From NCBI RefSeq assembly GCF_049200465.1, contig NZ_CP120836.1, positions 558,001 to 622,000 on the forward strand: a stretch of DNA of 64,000 nucleotides, given 5' to 3'. Positions 56,627 to 64,000 of this stretch are shown here, one piece after another. Both the position numbers and the translations under genes were made by a program. Every line of letters starts with the position of its first letter. Position 1 is the stretch's first letter. The notes below the pieces were generated by a model, which saw nothing but the letters and a program-made list of their open reading frames with translations, searched no databases and was not told the DNA's origin. The DNA comes from Leptothermofonsia sp049200465 (GTDB taxonomy: Bacteria > Cyanobacteriota > Cyanobacteriia > Leptolyngbyales > Leptolyngbyaceae).

Positions 56627-56684
56627 GTCTAACAACCGGTTGCAGCGGACGGCGTTCCGCCGCCGCTGAACCGGAGCGTTATAC
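56627..56684 (+). other. attC site of cassette 2 (58 bp)
   Basis: R'' GTCTAAC at 56627, R' GTTATAC at 56678. The arms CCGGTTGCAGCGGACGGCG and CCGCCGCTGAACCGG pair with extrahelical G and A. R'' is the complement of the GTTAGAC that opens this cassette. It is the shortest attC and closest to classic 59-base elements. Confidence 0.95.
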
Positions 56685-56780
56685 GGCGCGGAACCGAAGT
56701 ACTATACTTTTTCGCTTATGGAACTGTAACTCTCTTGCACTCATTCACTGCAATACGGTAGTTGTTTAGGAGTCAAGGCT

Positions 56781-57710
56781 ATGGCGCGAATCATCAATCA
56801 TCGTTTCCGAAAAGATGGAGCATGGTTTGGAGAAAGCGGAACATTTTTGTACGAGGTGACTACTGGAAACAATAGGCGATTTGACAGATCTACGTTGAAT
56901 ATTAGCCAAGGGAGGCAAGGCTGTTATATGAGTCAGAGCAAAATATTACAGGCGATTTGCGATTCCTTATCAAGTGGTCATATGGAGCGGGTGGAAAAGC
57001 TGATTTTACATTTCGCGCATTTGATGAGGCACTCCTGACGGCATCACTGTATCAACTCGATCAATCTGTTCTAGAGTTCAAAAGCATAATGGTTCCTTTC
57101 TGGGTGATTCAGGTATGGATACCGTTAGGCTCGCAATTCCTTCAGGTTTCGAAGTCTCAAGTGCTCGAGTTGTTGCCATAAGTGGCAGGGCTAATATTAT
57201 CAACTCACCTCAACTTCCTGGCGTAACTAACACGGCAAATGTTCAAGTTGCCTGGAAATATGATATGGGTGGCAAAGTTGAGTATTTTATATGTATTAAC
57301 GCGATTGCTCGAGGTCTTGCGGCATCGATTTCTAATCTTGTCATTACCCCAAATCCTGCGATCGCTGGAAGTGCAATAACTGGAACTGCAAACGTAAGAA
57401 ATTCAGGCTCAGTTCCTATTAACTCTCTCACTGTCTCAATCCAAGTAAAAGCATTAACCCTAGAAGATGTTTCTCCGGTAATTCTCAATAGCTTACCTGA
57501 TGACACTCGCACTCAAGAAGTATTAAATGATACGCGATCAGTTAATCTGTTGCCAGGTCAACAAATTACTGAAGACCTAAATCTTACAATTCCAAATCTC
57601 CAAATCGCCTTCCAGCACCTGGCAATCCTAGTTCAGCAGGTACTTATAAAGTATTTACAACCATATTGGCAGGAGGTGTCGAATTAAGTCAAATAGTTTT
57701 GAACCATTGA
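56781..57710 (+). pseudogene. Cassette 3 gene A: Ig/CARDB-like protein, frameshifted
   Basis: ATG 56781 has AGGAG upstream. Reading requires shifts near 56990, 57085 and 57607. The joined product (about 310 residues) starts MARIINHRFRKDGAWFGES, passes through SYGAGGKADFTFRAFDE and DTVRLAIPSGFEV, and has a C-terminal beta-rich part (ISNLVITPNPAIAGSAITGT, NVRNSGSVPINSLTVSI) that resembles CARDB/Ig-like repeats. Function is unknown. A HIP1 site at 57357 suggests this cassette came from a cyanobacterium. Confidence 0.6.
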
Positions 57711-57785
57711 CAATTGTCAAACCTCCGGAAGCATAAGAAAAGGGACAGAGGAGGCGCATATTTTTGATCAAGGAGAACTGCATCC

Positions 57786-58172
57786 ATGCGAAATAGCGGT
57801 GCGATAATCGGTTATTTTCTAGGATCTATAACTATTGTCCTACTTTTTGGTCATGTTTTCTATCGGTTCAATACCGCAGCTTAATGTTCTCTTTCTTTTC
57901 TGTGGAGGATTGCTTGGCTGGATTTTAGGAATACTCATAACACCAACTTCAGATGTTGAGAGGACAAAATTTTCGGAATTCGGTAAAGCAATTGCTACTT
58001 TTCTAACTGGCTTCCTTGTTGCCAAGATAGAAAGAATTTTTGAACTCGCAGTTCAAGATAGGAGTGACATATCAGATGTTTTTGTTGGACGTTCCTTATT
58101 GTTCATTACCTCTTTTTATTAGGTGTCCTGTTCACTTTTATCTGGCGTTCTTACGTTGCCTCTCAAAAGTAA
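57786..58172 (+). pseudogene. Cassette 3 gene B: small multi-pass membrane protein, frameshifted
   Basis: From ATG 57786, hydrophobic segments are GAIIGYFLGSITIVLLFG, LFLFCGGLLGWILGILITP and the C-terminal FLIVHYLFLLGVLFTFIW. They fall in different frames and need shifts near 57865 and 58090. A short soluble part (DVERTKFSEFGKAIATFL) lies between. About 128 residues. The stop is just before attC3. No family recognised. Confidence 0.5.
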
Positions 58173-58187
58173 TTCAAAGCGGTTGCC

Positions 58188-58273
58188 GTATAACAATTCG
58201 CTTGGAGCGGACTGCCGAGATATCTTAGTGAATTGCAAACGTTACTTGCAACCGCTCAAGCGAACCGTTATGC
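58188..58273 (+). other. attC site of cassette 3 (86 bp)
   Basis: R'' GTATAAC at 58188, R' GTTATGC at 58267. The arms TTCGCTTGGAGCGGACTGC and GCAACCGCTCAAGCGAA pair with extrahelical bases. R'' is the complement of the R' that opens the cassette. Confidence 0.92.
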
Positions 58274-58460
58274 CGCTTAGTCCTCGGTAGGGGCGTGACC
58301 GCTATCTCATTGGCTAGGGTTAAGCTTTATGCTGTCGTCAGTGTTCAATTAGCTAGTATTTCCATGCTGACGGTAGGGAAAACCGTACTTGAATATGTGG
58401 GCGCTGTATAAAAGTACGAGTATACTAGCGATCAATCTTTAAGGCGTTAAAAGTTGAACT

Positions 58461-59643
58461 ATGCCAAATTGCTCATACTGTGATGTTCTAATTGACGAGG
58501 CTTATAATTTCTGCGTTAGTTGTGAGCAGCAGGTCAAGTGTTTGGTATGCGGCAGTTACCTAATTAAGGATAAGAGTAAGTGTCTTAAGTGCGGTACTTC
58601 TTTAAGTGTGTCCCAGACTGTTGCCGCTCCTATGAACAATTTTTCATTGGAGGAAGAACAAACAGAAAGTAACTACTCAAGAAAACTAAATCTATCGTTC
58701 ACCGATACTGCAATCGATAAGGTTGCATCTGTCTTGGGTGGCTACGTTCCGTTTAATCCCCTAAAAGTCCAAAGCCAATCGCACGTCCCCAGCAGCTTGC
58801 TTTGCCTTTCTCGTCAGCCTCGACAGATGATGACCGCTTCGGTCAATCGGAGGAACTGATAGAAGAATCAATAGAAACTGCATCAGAAAGTGTTTTAGAT
58901 GGGAACTCACCTTCAAGCTACTTTGAGAAAGATGAGCAAGGCTTTCTTGTATCAACTACTCCCGACTATAAAGGAAAAATAAGAAGCTTCAGCAACAAAG
59001 ATTTAGCTTACTGTATGTGTGGGCTTATAACTCTATTTGTGGTGAGGCTGTTCCTCATAAGGACATTTAAACCAAGCCGCTAGAATTAATGGAGTTTACG
59101 ATAAAATTACTCAAAACATTTGACTGAAGTAGTCAAGCGCTTTTTCATTAAGTCTGATGGAACCTTTAAACTTAATCCAGGAGGTCGCTCTGAAGTAAAT
59201 AAGATCTTAAGTGAAATGCAAGATATGGATTTAAGTGGTCTTGAATATTGGAACTCAACTCGCAAGAATACAAGCCGGGGATCTCGTATAACAAAGGAAG
59301 ATACTCAGAAAATTGATCAATGGATTCAACTTCCGTCTAAATTCGAGCATTTTGATGTCAGAACTTTGGGCACTGCTTATAAATACGCTTTACTCGCTTT
59401 ATATGATATTACTAAAGAGTTAAAAGTACAGGATGCTGTGAAGCCAGGAACAGCTTATGAATATCTTGTTAAGCGATATAAAACTATTTCAGTTAGCAAA
59501 GATAGCTTTTCAAAATCTTTGACTAATACTAGAGACTACAGGAAATATTTTAGCCGAACGTCTGAAGGGCTATATTATCTCTCCCTGAAGCTGAGAAACT
59601 AGCAGAAGGGTGGCTCAACCAGAATAACGAACAAAGTTCTTAA
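58461..59643 (+). pseudogene. Cassette 4 gene A: double zinc-ribbon protein, frameshifted
   Basis: ATG 58461. The first 45 residues have four CxxC pairs (CSYC, CVSC, CLVC, CLKC), i.e. two zinc ribbons. A Ser/Glu-rich linker and helical domains follow (KKLQQQRFSLLYVWAYNS, LTEVVKRFFIKSDGTFKLNP, GTAYKYALLALYDITKELKV). Shifts are needed near 58757, 58975, 59070, 59118 and 59580; the last frame ends AEKLAEGWLNQNNEQSS. About 390 residues if restored. A nucleic-acid-binding or scaffold role is likely; no enzyme motif is seen. The next gene begins 5 bp after its stop. Confidence 0.55.
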
Positions 59644-59648
59644 GAATT

Positions 59649-60417
59649 ATGAGTGTTCAAAGATCTCAGCTTGAGACAGCCCTATCTACACAATTTCCAC
59701 AGGAAGTTTTTACCGCATTGCTTGATGAGTATCAACATATTAAGCAACAGTTTTTTCTGAGAAAGTTTCAACCAGCAGAGCTAAATGCTGCCGATTCAGT
59801 GAATGTGTTTTGCGTCTAATTGAGTTCTTAGATACAGGCAACTACACTCCTTTGGGAAGCAATTAAATACACAAAATATCATAAATCGTGTTTCTAACAA
59901 TACTGGTTTACCAGAGGGTATTCGTTTTTCATTCCTCAACTCACAAGAGTTCTTCTTGATATCAGAAACAAAAGAAATGTTGCTCATGTTGGTGGAGAAG
60001 TAAGTCCTAATTATTCTGATTCTCTGTTTGTCTCTCATTCTACAGACTGGATTTTGTTGAGCTTATTCGCAACTATCATACAAATAGTATTGATGAAGCA
60101 AGAAAATAGTTGAAAGCATTAATGAAACCAAGATTCCTGTGATAGCAGAAATAGGAAGATTTGTACGGGTTCAAAACACAAAACTCAAAGCCGATCAAAA
60201 GACTTTACTTATTCTGTATTACAAACAGCCAGATAAAGTTAGTGATGCGGACTTGATTAGATGGATTAAATATTCAAACGCTAGTAGATACCGAACTGAG
60301 ATTTTAAAGTTATTAGATGATAAGGCTTTAATTCACTATGAAAATGGGTCTTGTACACTTCTTCCTAAAGGAATTGTTTATGTTGAGAAAAATATCAGTC
60401 CTGAATTGATCGTATGA
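59649..60417 (+). pseudogene. Cassette 4 gene B: HEPN-like motif protein, frameshifted
   Basis: ATG 59649. The restored product (about 256 residues) reads SVQRSQLETALSTQFPQEVF, FSECVLRLIEFLDTGNYTPL, LTRVLLDIRNKRNVAHVGGE and a C-terminal winged-helix-like part (DADLIRWIKYSNASRYRTEI). RNKRNVAH has the R-N...H arrangement of HEPN RNase-type motifs, though with six residues between R and H. Shifts are needed near 59795, 59860, 59930, 60055 and 60105. It may be coupled to gene A. A defence role is an inference. Confidence 0.5.
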
Positions 60418-60427
60418 TTTTTCTGAT

Positions 60428-60912
60428 TTACTCGTCTGCTTCATTCAAAACATCTTCATAAAGTTGGCTGCTGATTCGGAAATTTGCTTGACTTGTCAAA
60501 TCCTCCATTATAGGTTTAACTGCCTCGATTAAATTTTGGCGTTTTGCTAACAGCAGAATTCCCAGAACACAAGTGATCTTTAGACCCAAATCTTTCGCCG
60601 CTTGTCTACCTAAACGCTCGTCGATTAATAATCGGCTTGCTTCCACTTCAACAGCAAGTGCAATTGCCTCCGCTTCACCGATATTAACGCGGGTTCTTAA
60701 CTCAGAAATCAATTGTTGATTTTGTACTGAATGAATTTCCAGCCAAGTTGCTGATTGAACTGCTGTAACCACAGTTTCTCCGGCTCTTTCATCCAGCAAT
60801 TCTTCACGCACCGCATATGGAATCAAAATTCTTCCATAAATTTTTTGCATTAGGCTTAATTGTCCAACTTTGCCAGGTTTGAAATTGGTGAGGTATTACT
60901 TACTATGATCAC
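60428..60912 (-). pseudogene. DUF3368 (PIN-like) toxin, frameshifted (cassette 4)
   Basis: The main frame gives 140 residues from MQKIYGR, but family members have about 20 more at the N-terminus. These are present from GTG 60912 (IIVSNTSPISNLA) in another frame, so one base is missing in the A run near 60880. The conserved motif SDTSP reads SNTSP here; the PIN-type metal ligand Asp has become Asn. The rest is intact (NIGEAEAIALAVE, LLIDERLGRQAAKDLGLK). It lies downstream of the UPF0175 gene, the typical antitoxin partner, opposite in direction to the other cassette genes. Confidence 0.75.
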
Positions 60913-60926
60913 AGCTAATCCGCATC

Positions 60927-61153
60927 CTATAGAGTATCAATGTCATCTTGAAACTCAGCGACATCATAATGGACACAGATATCTCGATCTGCCAACAATT
61001 TTGAAATTGCATCCGATGCAGTCCTACTAACTCACTCGCTTTTCCCAAACTAATTTTGTCTTGTCGGAACAACATAAGCACAATCTCCAGAAATAGCTCG
61101 TTTTCTGAAAAGCCACTGGCTCTTACTAGGTCGTCTGAAATCACCAAACTCAT
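60927..61153 (-). pseudogene. UPF0175 antitoxin, frameshifted (cassette 4)
   Basis: A ~75-residue ribbon-helix-type protein. It starts MSLVISDDLVRASGFSENEL, with LFRQDKISLGKASELVGLHR and MQFQ. After that, one extra A in an AAAA run restores LLADRDICVHYDVAEFQDD and a stop at 60927. The toxin GTG lies 14 bp downstream. Together they make a UPF0175/DUF3368 toxin-antitoxin module; such modules are common in integron arrays and may stabilise them. Confidence 0.75.
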
Positions 61154-61250
61154 GCTTTTTCCTCCAACTATTAAATCTTCTGCTTAGATCGTAGCAGCCA
61201 AAGTAAAAACAGGTTAAGCTCTTGACATTTCTAGCTCTTGCAGCGGCGCG

Positions 61251-61336
61251 GCATAACACTGCGTTGGTGCGGACGGTACAGAGGTTATCGGTGAGAGTTC
61301 CAAGTTATCTGCCGCCGCACAACTTCACCGTTCGCC
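61251..61336 (+). other. attC site of cassette 4 (86 bp)
   Basis: R'' GCATAAC at 61251, R' GTTCGCC at 61330. The arms GTTGGTGCGGACGG and CCGCCGCACAAC pair. R' departs from GTTRRRY but its complement GGCGAAC is R'' of the next attC, so the boundary holds. Confidence 0.85.
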
Positions 61337-61347
61337 AGAAACCTTTG

Positions 61348-61790
61348 ATGCACAACACACACACTAACGACCATTTTGATCTCGCTCGTTTCGTTCTGGC
61401 CCAGGACGGTACCTTTCATACCGCATTGTCGGAGATCAAGAGCGGGCTAAAGCGTCACACTGGATGTGGTACATCTTCCCTCAGCTTCGCGGTCTGGGTC
61501 ACAGTTCGATGGCCAAGAAATACGGCATCACGGGTTTAGATGAGGCCTATGCTTATCTCACACATGATGTGCTTGGGCCACGCCTGATCACAATTTGCGA
61601 TGCCGCGCTGGCCGTCGACGGACGATCTGCAACTGAGATTTTTGGCACACCGGATGACATGAAGCTCCGATCTTGCGCGACGCTTTTTGCTCAGGTTTCA
61701 AATGCCAATTCCGTATTCCAAAAGATCATTGACAAGTACTTTGATGGAAAGAGTGATCGACGAACTCTTGAGTTACTGAATCAAAACTGA
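61348..61790 (+). pseudogene. DUF1810-family protein, one frameshift (cassette 5)
   Basis: ATG 61348. FDLARFVLAQDGTFHTALSE is followed by a shift near 61450, then SHWMWYIFPQLRGLGHSSMA, YGITGLDEAYAYLTHDVLGP and DDMKLRSCATLF. This is the full DUF1810 pattern (about 147 residues) with one missing G. DUF1810 proteins are small, widespread and related to phage and NAD-linked biology in some reports; the role here is unknown. It is the only gene of the cassette. Confidence 0.82.
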
Positions 61791-61827
61791 TTACACCGCT
61801 GCCAGCCGACCTGTTCTGCCGAAGAAT

Positions 61828-61917
61828 GGCGAACCAAGTGGTGCACCCGAGCCCGCGAGCCGAGCGCTTTGGGATGGACAATCGTCCGCGCGGGCCGGGT
61901 GACCACAAGCGTTAGAC
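61828..61917 (+). other. attC site of cassette 5 (90 bp)
   Basis: R'' GGCGAAC at 61828, R' GTTAGAC at 61911. The arms AAGTGGTGCACCCGAGCCCG and CGGGCCGGGTGACCAC pair with two extrahelical bases. Confidence 0.92.
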
Positions 61918-61991
61918 CGCGCATTCAAAGCGATCGGAGCGATCGGTTTTGATGTAGAATCTTGGTGTTGAATTGAGAAGATATTTATAGA

Positions 61992-62606
61992 ATGAAGTAC
62001 TCGAAAACGATTTTTGCAGTAACATTAGCAATTGCTTCTTTGGGGATCACTGTATCTGCCAAAGCAGATACAGTGACTGCTCGCTGTGATGTTTTTCCAA
62101 GAGGAGAAGACCGCGCCACCTCTTCTGGTCTTTGTACCTTTTCGCAGCGTCAGGGATTCGTTAGCATTGAACTTCAAGATGGTAGACGCTATGAATTGAG
62201 TCCTGTAGGGGATCAACCCGGAAACTATCTCGATCAAAACGGTCGTGCGGCTTATCGGCAGTCTGGGATGGGCGACGGGGGGCATATTTACCGCCTCGCT
62301 ACTGAATCAATCTTCGTTTACTGGGATACAACCCCTTACAAGGAAGAACCTCAGAATGCCCAAGCCAGTAACGTGCAAGTTGGCGATCCAGTACCCGGAC
62401 TACAGGATTTGGTAGGAGCCAGAGCTGGACAGGCAGAAGATGTTGTCATCCAGCGGGGCTATGAGTTTGTCAAGTCGGAGCCTTCAGGTGATTCCGTGTA
62501 TGGCTATTGGCGCGAGACTAGAACAAACTCCTGTGCCGTCATCCGCACCGCAGACGGGCGCTATAAATCGATTGTCTATGGGTTAGAAACCAGTTGCGAT
62601 AACTAG
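61992..62606 (+). CDS. Cassette 6 gene: exported hypothetical protein
   Basis: A 204-residue intact frame. A clear Sec signal peptide (IFAVTLAIASLGITVSAKA) has a cleavage site after AKA near residue 25. The mature protein has a beta-rich part (ITTVTARCDVF-like start, SIELQDGRRYELSPVG) and a C-terminal domain (GLQDLVGARAGQAEDVVIQR, YGYWRETRTNSCAVIRTADG) with Cys residues that could form disulphides. No family is recognised. It is one of the few undamaged genes in the array. Confidence 0.75.
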   Translation: MKYSKTIFAVTLAIASLGITVSAKADTVTARCDVFPRGEDRATSSGLCTFSQRQGFVSIELQDGRRYELSPVGDQPGNYLDQNGRAAYRQSGMGDGGHIYRLATESIFVYWDTTPYKEEPQNAQASNVQVGDPVPGLQDLVGARAGQAEDVVIQRGYEFVKSEPSGDSVYGYWRETRTNSCAVIRTADGRYKSIVYGLETSCDN

Positions 62607-62723
62607 TTTTTCATTGAGGTTTCCTTCATCCCCTAACCCTTTCTTCATAACCGATGATATTGACTGATATCTCCAAAATTCTCATAGAGTCTTAATACGG
62701 TCAAACTCTGCGAGGAAGTCAAG

Positions 62724-62812
62724 GTCTAACAATCCCGTTGCACACCGACTGTACAGAGTCTCTGTGTTGAGTCCAAGAGATTGCTAGCAGCGGGTGAACG
62801 GGGTTGTTAGCT
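62724..62812 (+). other. attC site of cassette 6 (89 bp)
   Basis: R'' GTCTAAC at 62724, R' GTTAGCT at 62806. The arms CCCGTTGCACACCGACTG and CAGCGGGTGAACGGG pair imperfectly with extrahelical G. Last convincing attC of the array. Confidence 0.88.
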
Positions 62813-63093
62813 GGCTTCGCACCAAGGTGTTGCACTCGTACTTGAATGTTATCGGTGAGTGCGAGATCTCCCAGGAAGCCGTCAATTGTGTGATTTATTT
62901 GAGTAGGCTGTGATGTCTCAAAGCAGGTAGGAAATGGTGAAAATGGTGAAGGGTAATCGGTGACGCGCTCCAGCTAACGCATCACTAGAGAGGCTTGAGA
63001 GGCGATCGCAAAATTCCTTTAGACTCCTCTCCCGCTAAGGGGTTTTCTGAGAAAATAGAACTGTAGACTCTATCAAAACCCAGGGTGAGGGGT
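62813..63093. other. Right end of the integron array, 281 bp, noncoding
   Basis: AGCTAAC at 62972, the complement of the last R', may be the remnant of a further attC whose other arm is gone. A HIP1 site at 63002 marks return to host-type DNA. No gene is seen. Confidence 0.5.
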
Positions 63094-63421
63094 ATGGCGG
63101 AACCAAAACGGATCGGGTTACAGGAAGCGATCGCGGCATTGCGAACAGAGTACAGAGTTAATTGAATCGATTGTCGCCTCGCAGGGAGAGCGCCTGCGGT
63201 TTGAGGTGGGAGAGATCACGATGGAGTTCCAGATCGAAGTGGAACGCAGTGCCAAGGCGAAAGGGGGCATCAAGTTCTGGGTCGTTGAGTTGGGGGGAGG
63301 TGGAACGGCTAGAGATAAGAATGTGCATAAAGTAGTGATTCCGCTTAAACCCGTTGACATTCGCGGTGGAAGTGACAACCCTGGATCAATTTTCACTGGG
63401 AGTAACGAAGTGCCGGAGTAA
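63094..63421 (+). CDS. trypco2-domain protein, frameshifted near its N-terminus
   Basis: ATG 63094 with GAGG upstream. IGLQEAIAALRTE is followed by a one-base shift near 63150, then ELIESIVASQGERLRFEVGE, FQIEVERSAKAKGGIKFWVV and a hydrophilic tail. This matches the trypsin-co-occurring domain 2 pattern (about 108 residues). The next gene, 5 bp downstream, is a trypsin-like protease, as expected for the domain. Known members belong to multi-gene conflict systems. Confidence 0.78.
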
Positions 63422-63426
63422 TACAT

Positions 63427-64000
63427 ATGTCTATCCGCGAGTTTCAACCCAGTCGGGCAGTTGAGGTTATTGTCATCAGAGACACCAGGGACAACTCCAA
63501 AGACAGTTGCGGCTCTGGCTATCGCATCGGCGGTCGGCTGGTACTCACGGCGGCTCATTTGCTAGATAATGTGGGTTCTTACTGTCAGGTAAGAGATAAA
63601 CGAAGAAGCTTTGGCAAACAAAAAGCCCAGGTTGTTTGGAAAGCCAAATGCTTAGACCTTGCTTTGATCGAACTACCAGAGGGTGTTGAAGGCGTTGAGG
63701 CAATTACACTGGGCAAATTGCCGGAAGGCAAAACAGGCGAAAAGATAGCATTTCAAATGTATGGCTATCCTGGATGGGGATGGACTCAACGAGGACAGGG
63801 TTCTGCTGCAAGCGGACTCCAAGTTGAGGGCACTATTTATCTGGCAGATACCTCTCCAGATAGTCTATTAGTGCTGAGAATTTATGAGAATTTAGCATCT
63901 GAATATTCAGAGGCAAGGGTTATCCAAGCAATCAAGGCGAATTCACAAGAACCCAAATCTGAATGGCGAGGGATGTCCGGGGCAGCAGTTATTTGCGATG
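63427..64000 (+). CDS. Trypsin-like serine protease, partial at window end
   Basis: At least 191 residues, open to the window edge. SCGSGYRIGGRLVLTAAHLL supplies the catalytic His, KCLDLALIEL the Asp, and RGMSGAAVI the Ser. There is no signal peptide, so it is probably cytoplasmic. With the upstream trypco2 gene it forms the start of an effector-type operon; relatives are often fused at the C-terminus to effector-associated, TPR or NTPase domains, which would lie beyond 64000. Confidence 0.88.
   Translation, partial: MSIREFQPSRAVEVIVIRDTRDNSKDSCGSGYRIGGRLVLTAAHLLDNVGSYCQVRDKRRSFGKQKAQVVWKAKCLDLALIELPEGVEGVEAITLGKLPEGKTGEKIAFQMYGYPGWGWTQRGQGSAASGLQVEGTIYLADTSPDSLLVLRIYENLASEYSEARVIQAIKANSQEPKSEWRGMSGAAVICD

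Noticed and set aside
57835..58122. Separate 95-residue gene in cassette 3
   Set aside because: It starts at a weak TTG and reads as the middle of a frameshifted membrane protein beginning at 57786.
62972..62978. Seventh attC site
   Set aside because: R'' alone matches; no complementary arm or R' follows within 120 bp. Kept only as a possible remnant.

Overview
The window comes from a cyanobacterium, probably filamentous. The supporting signs are many HIP1 octamers (GCGATCGC) through most of the sequence, cyanobacterial gene families (DUF928, CHASE2-cyclase, CYP120-like P450, PEP-CTERM, a TPS-domain adhesin) and short tandem heptanucleotide repeats. The genus cannot be fixed from the sequence; a Leptolyngbya-like relative is a guess.

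1-32 kb is ordinary chromosome. It carries a broken IS630 transposase, a creatininase-family amidohydrolase, cupins, an HlyD-type adaptor, ilvC, a B12-binding radical SAM enzyme, a cysteine hydrolase, a P450, a Crp-family regulator, a class I glutamine amidotransferase, two glycosyltransferases, a PEP-CTERM protein with an EF-hand loop, an MthK-like K+ channel, a sugar-nucleotide reductase, two adjacent GTPases and tRNA-fMet. One locus stands out at 14.3-19.8 kb. A very acidic protein with eight FTLE-type motifs ends at an A10 tract containing the dnaX-type slippery heptamer, and the -1 frame stays open into an Hsp70-like ATPase.

32.8-49 kb holds large surface and signalling proteins: a 2054-residue two-partner-secretion exoprotein, a CHASE2-adenylate cyclase, a DUF928 protein, purQ (frameshifted), an SlyD-like FKBP and a calpain-like protease whose repeats contain EF-hand-like loops. 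At least three families of dispersed, structured repeats fill the gaps. One is an 80-bp MITE with 8-9 bp target-site duplications.

49.1-62.8 kb is the most striking part: a chromosomal integron. intI (minus strand) has the integron-specific patch between the tyrosine-recombinase boxes. Upstream lie a LexA-like box, four 41-bp tandem repeats and the attI core. Six cassettes follow, each closed by a recognisable attC site. R'' of every attC is the reverse complement of the R' that opens its own cassette, so the borders can be read to the base. Cargo: an HNH-like protein plus a glycine-zipper coiled-coil protein (cassette 1); a GC-rich restriction-modification pair, a DUF1156 methyltransferase and a PD-(D/E)XK nuclease, with an IS481 insertion (2); an Ig/CARDB-like protein and a membrane protein (3); a zinc-ribbon protein, a HEPN-like protein and a UPF0175/DUF3368 toxin-antitoxin pair (4); a DUF1810 protein (5); and a secreted protein (6). 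Many cassette genes carry single-base frameshifts, mostly at homopolymers.

From about 63 kb HIP1 sites return. A trypco2 protein and a trypsin-like protease run off the right edge and look like the start of a trypsin-linked conflict system.
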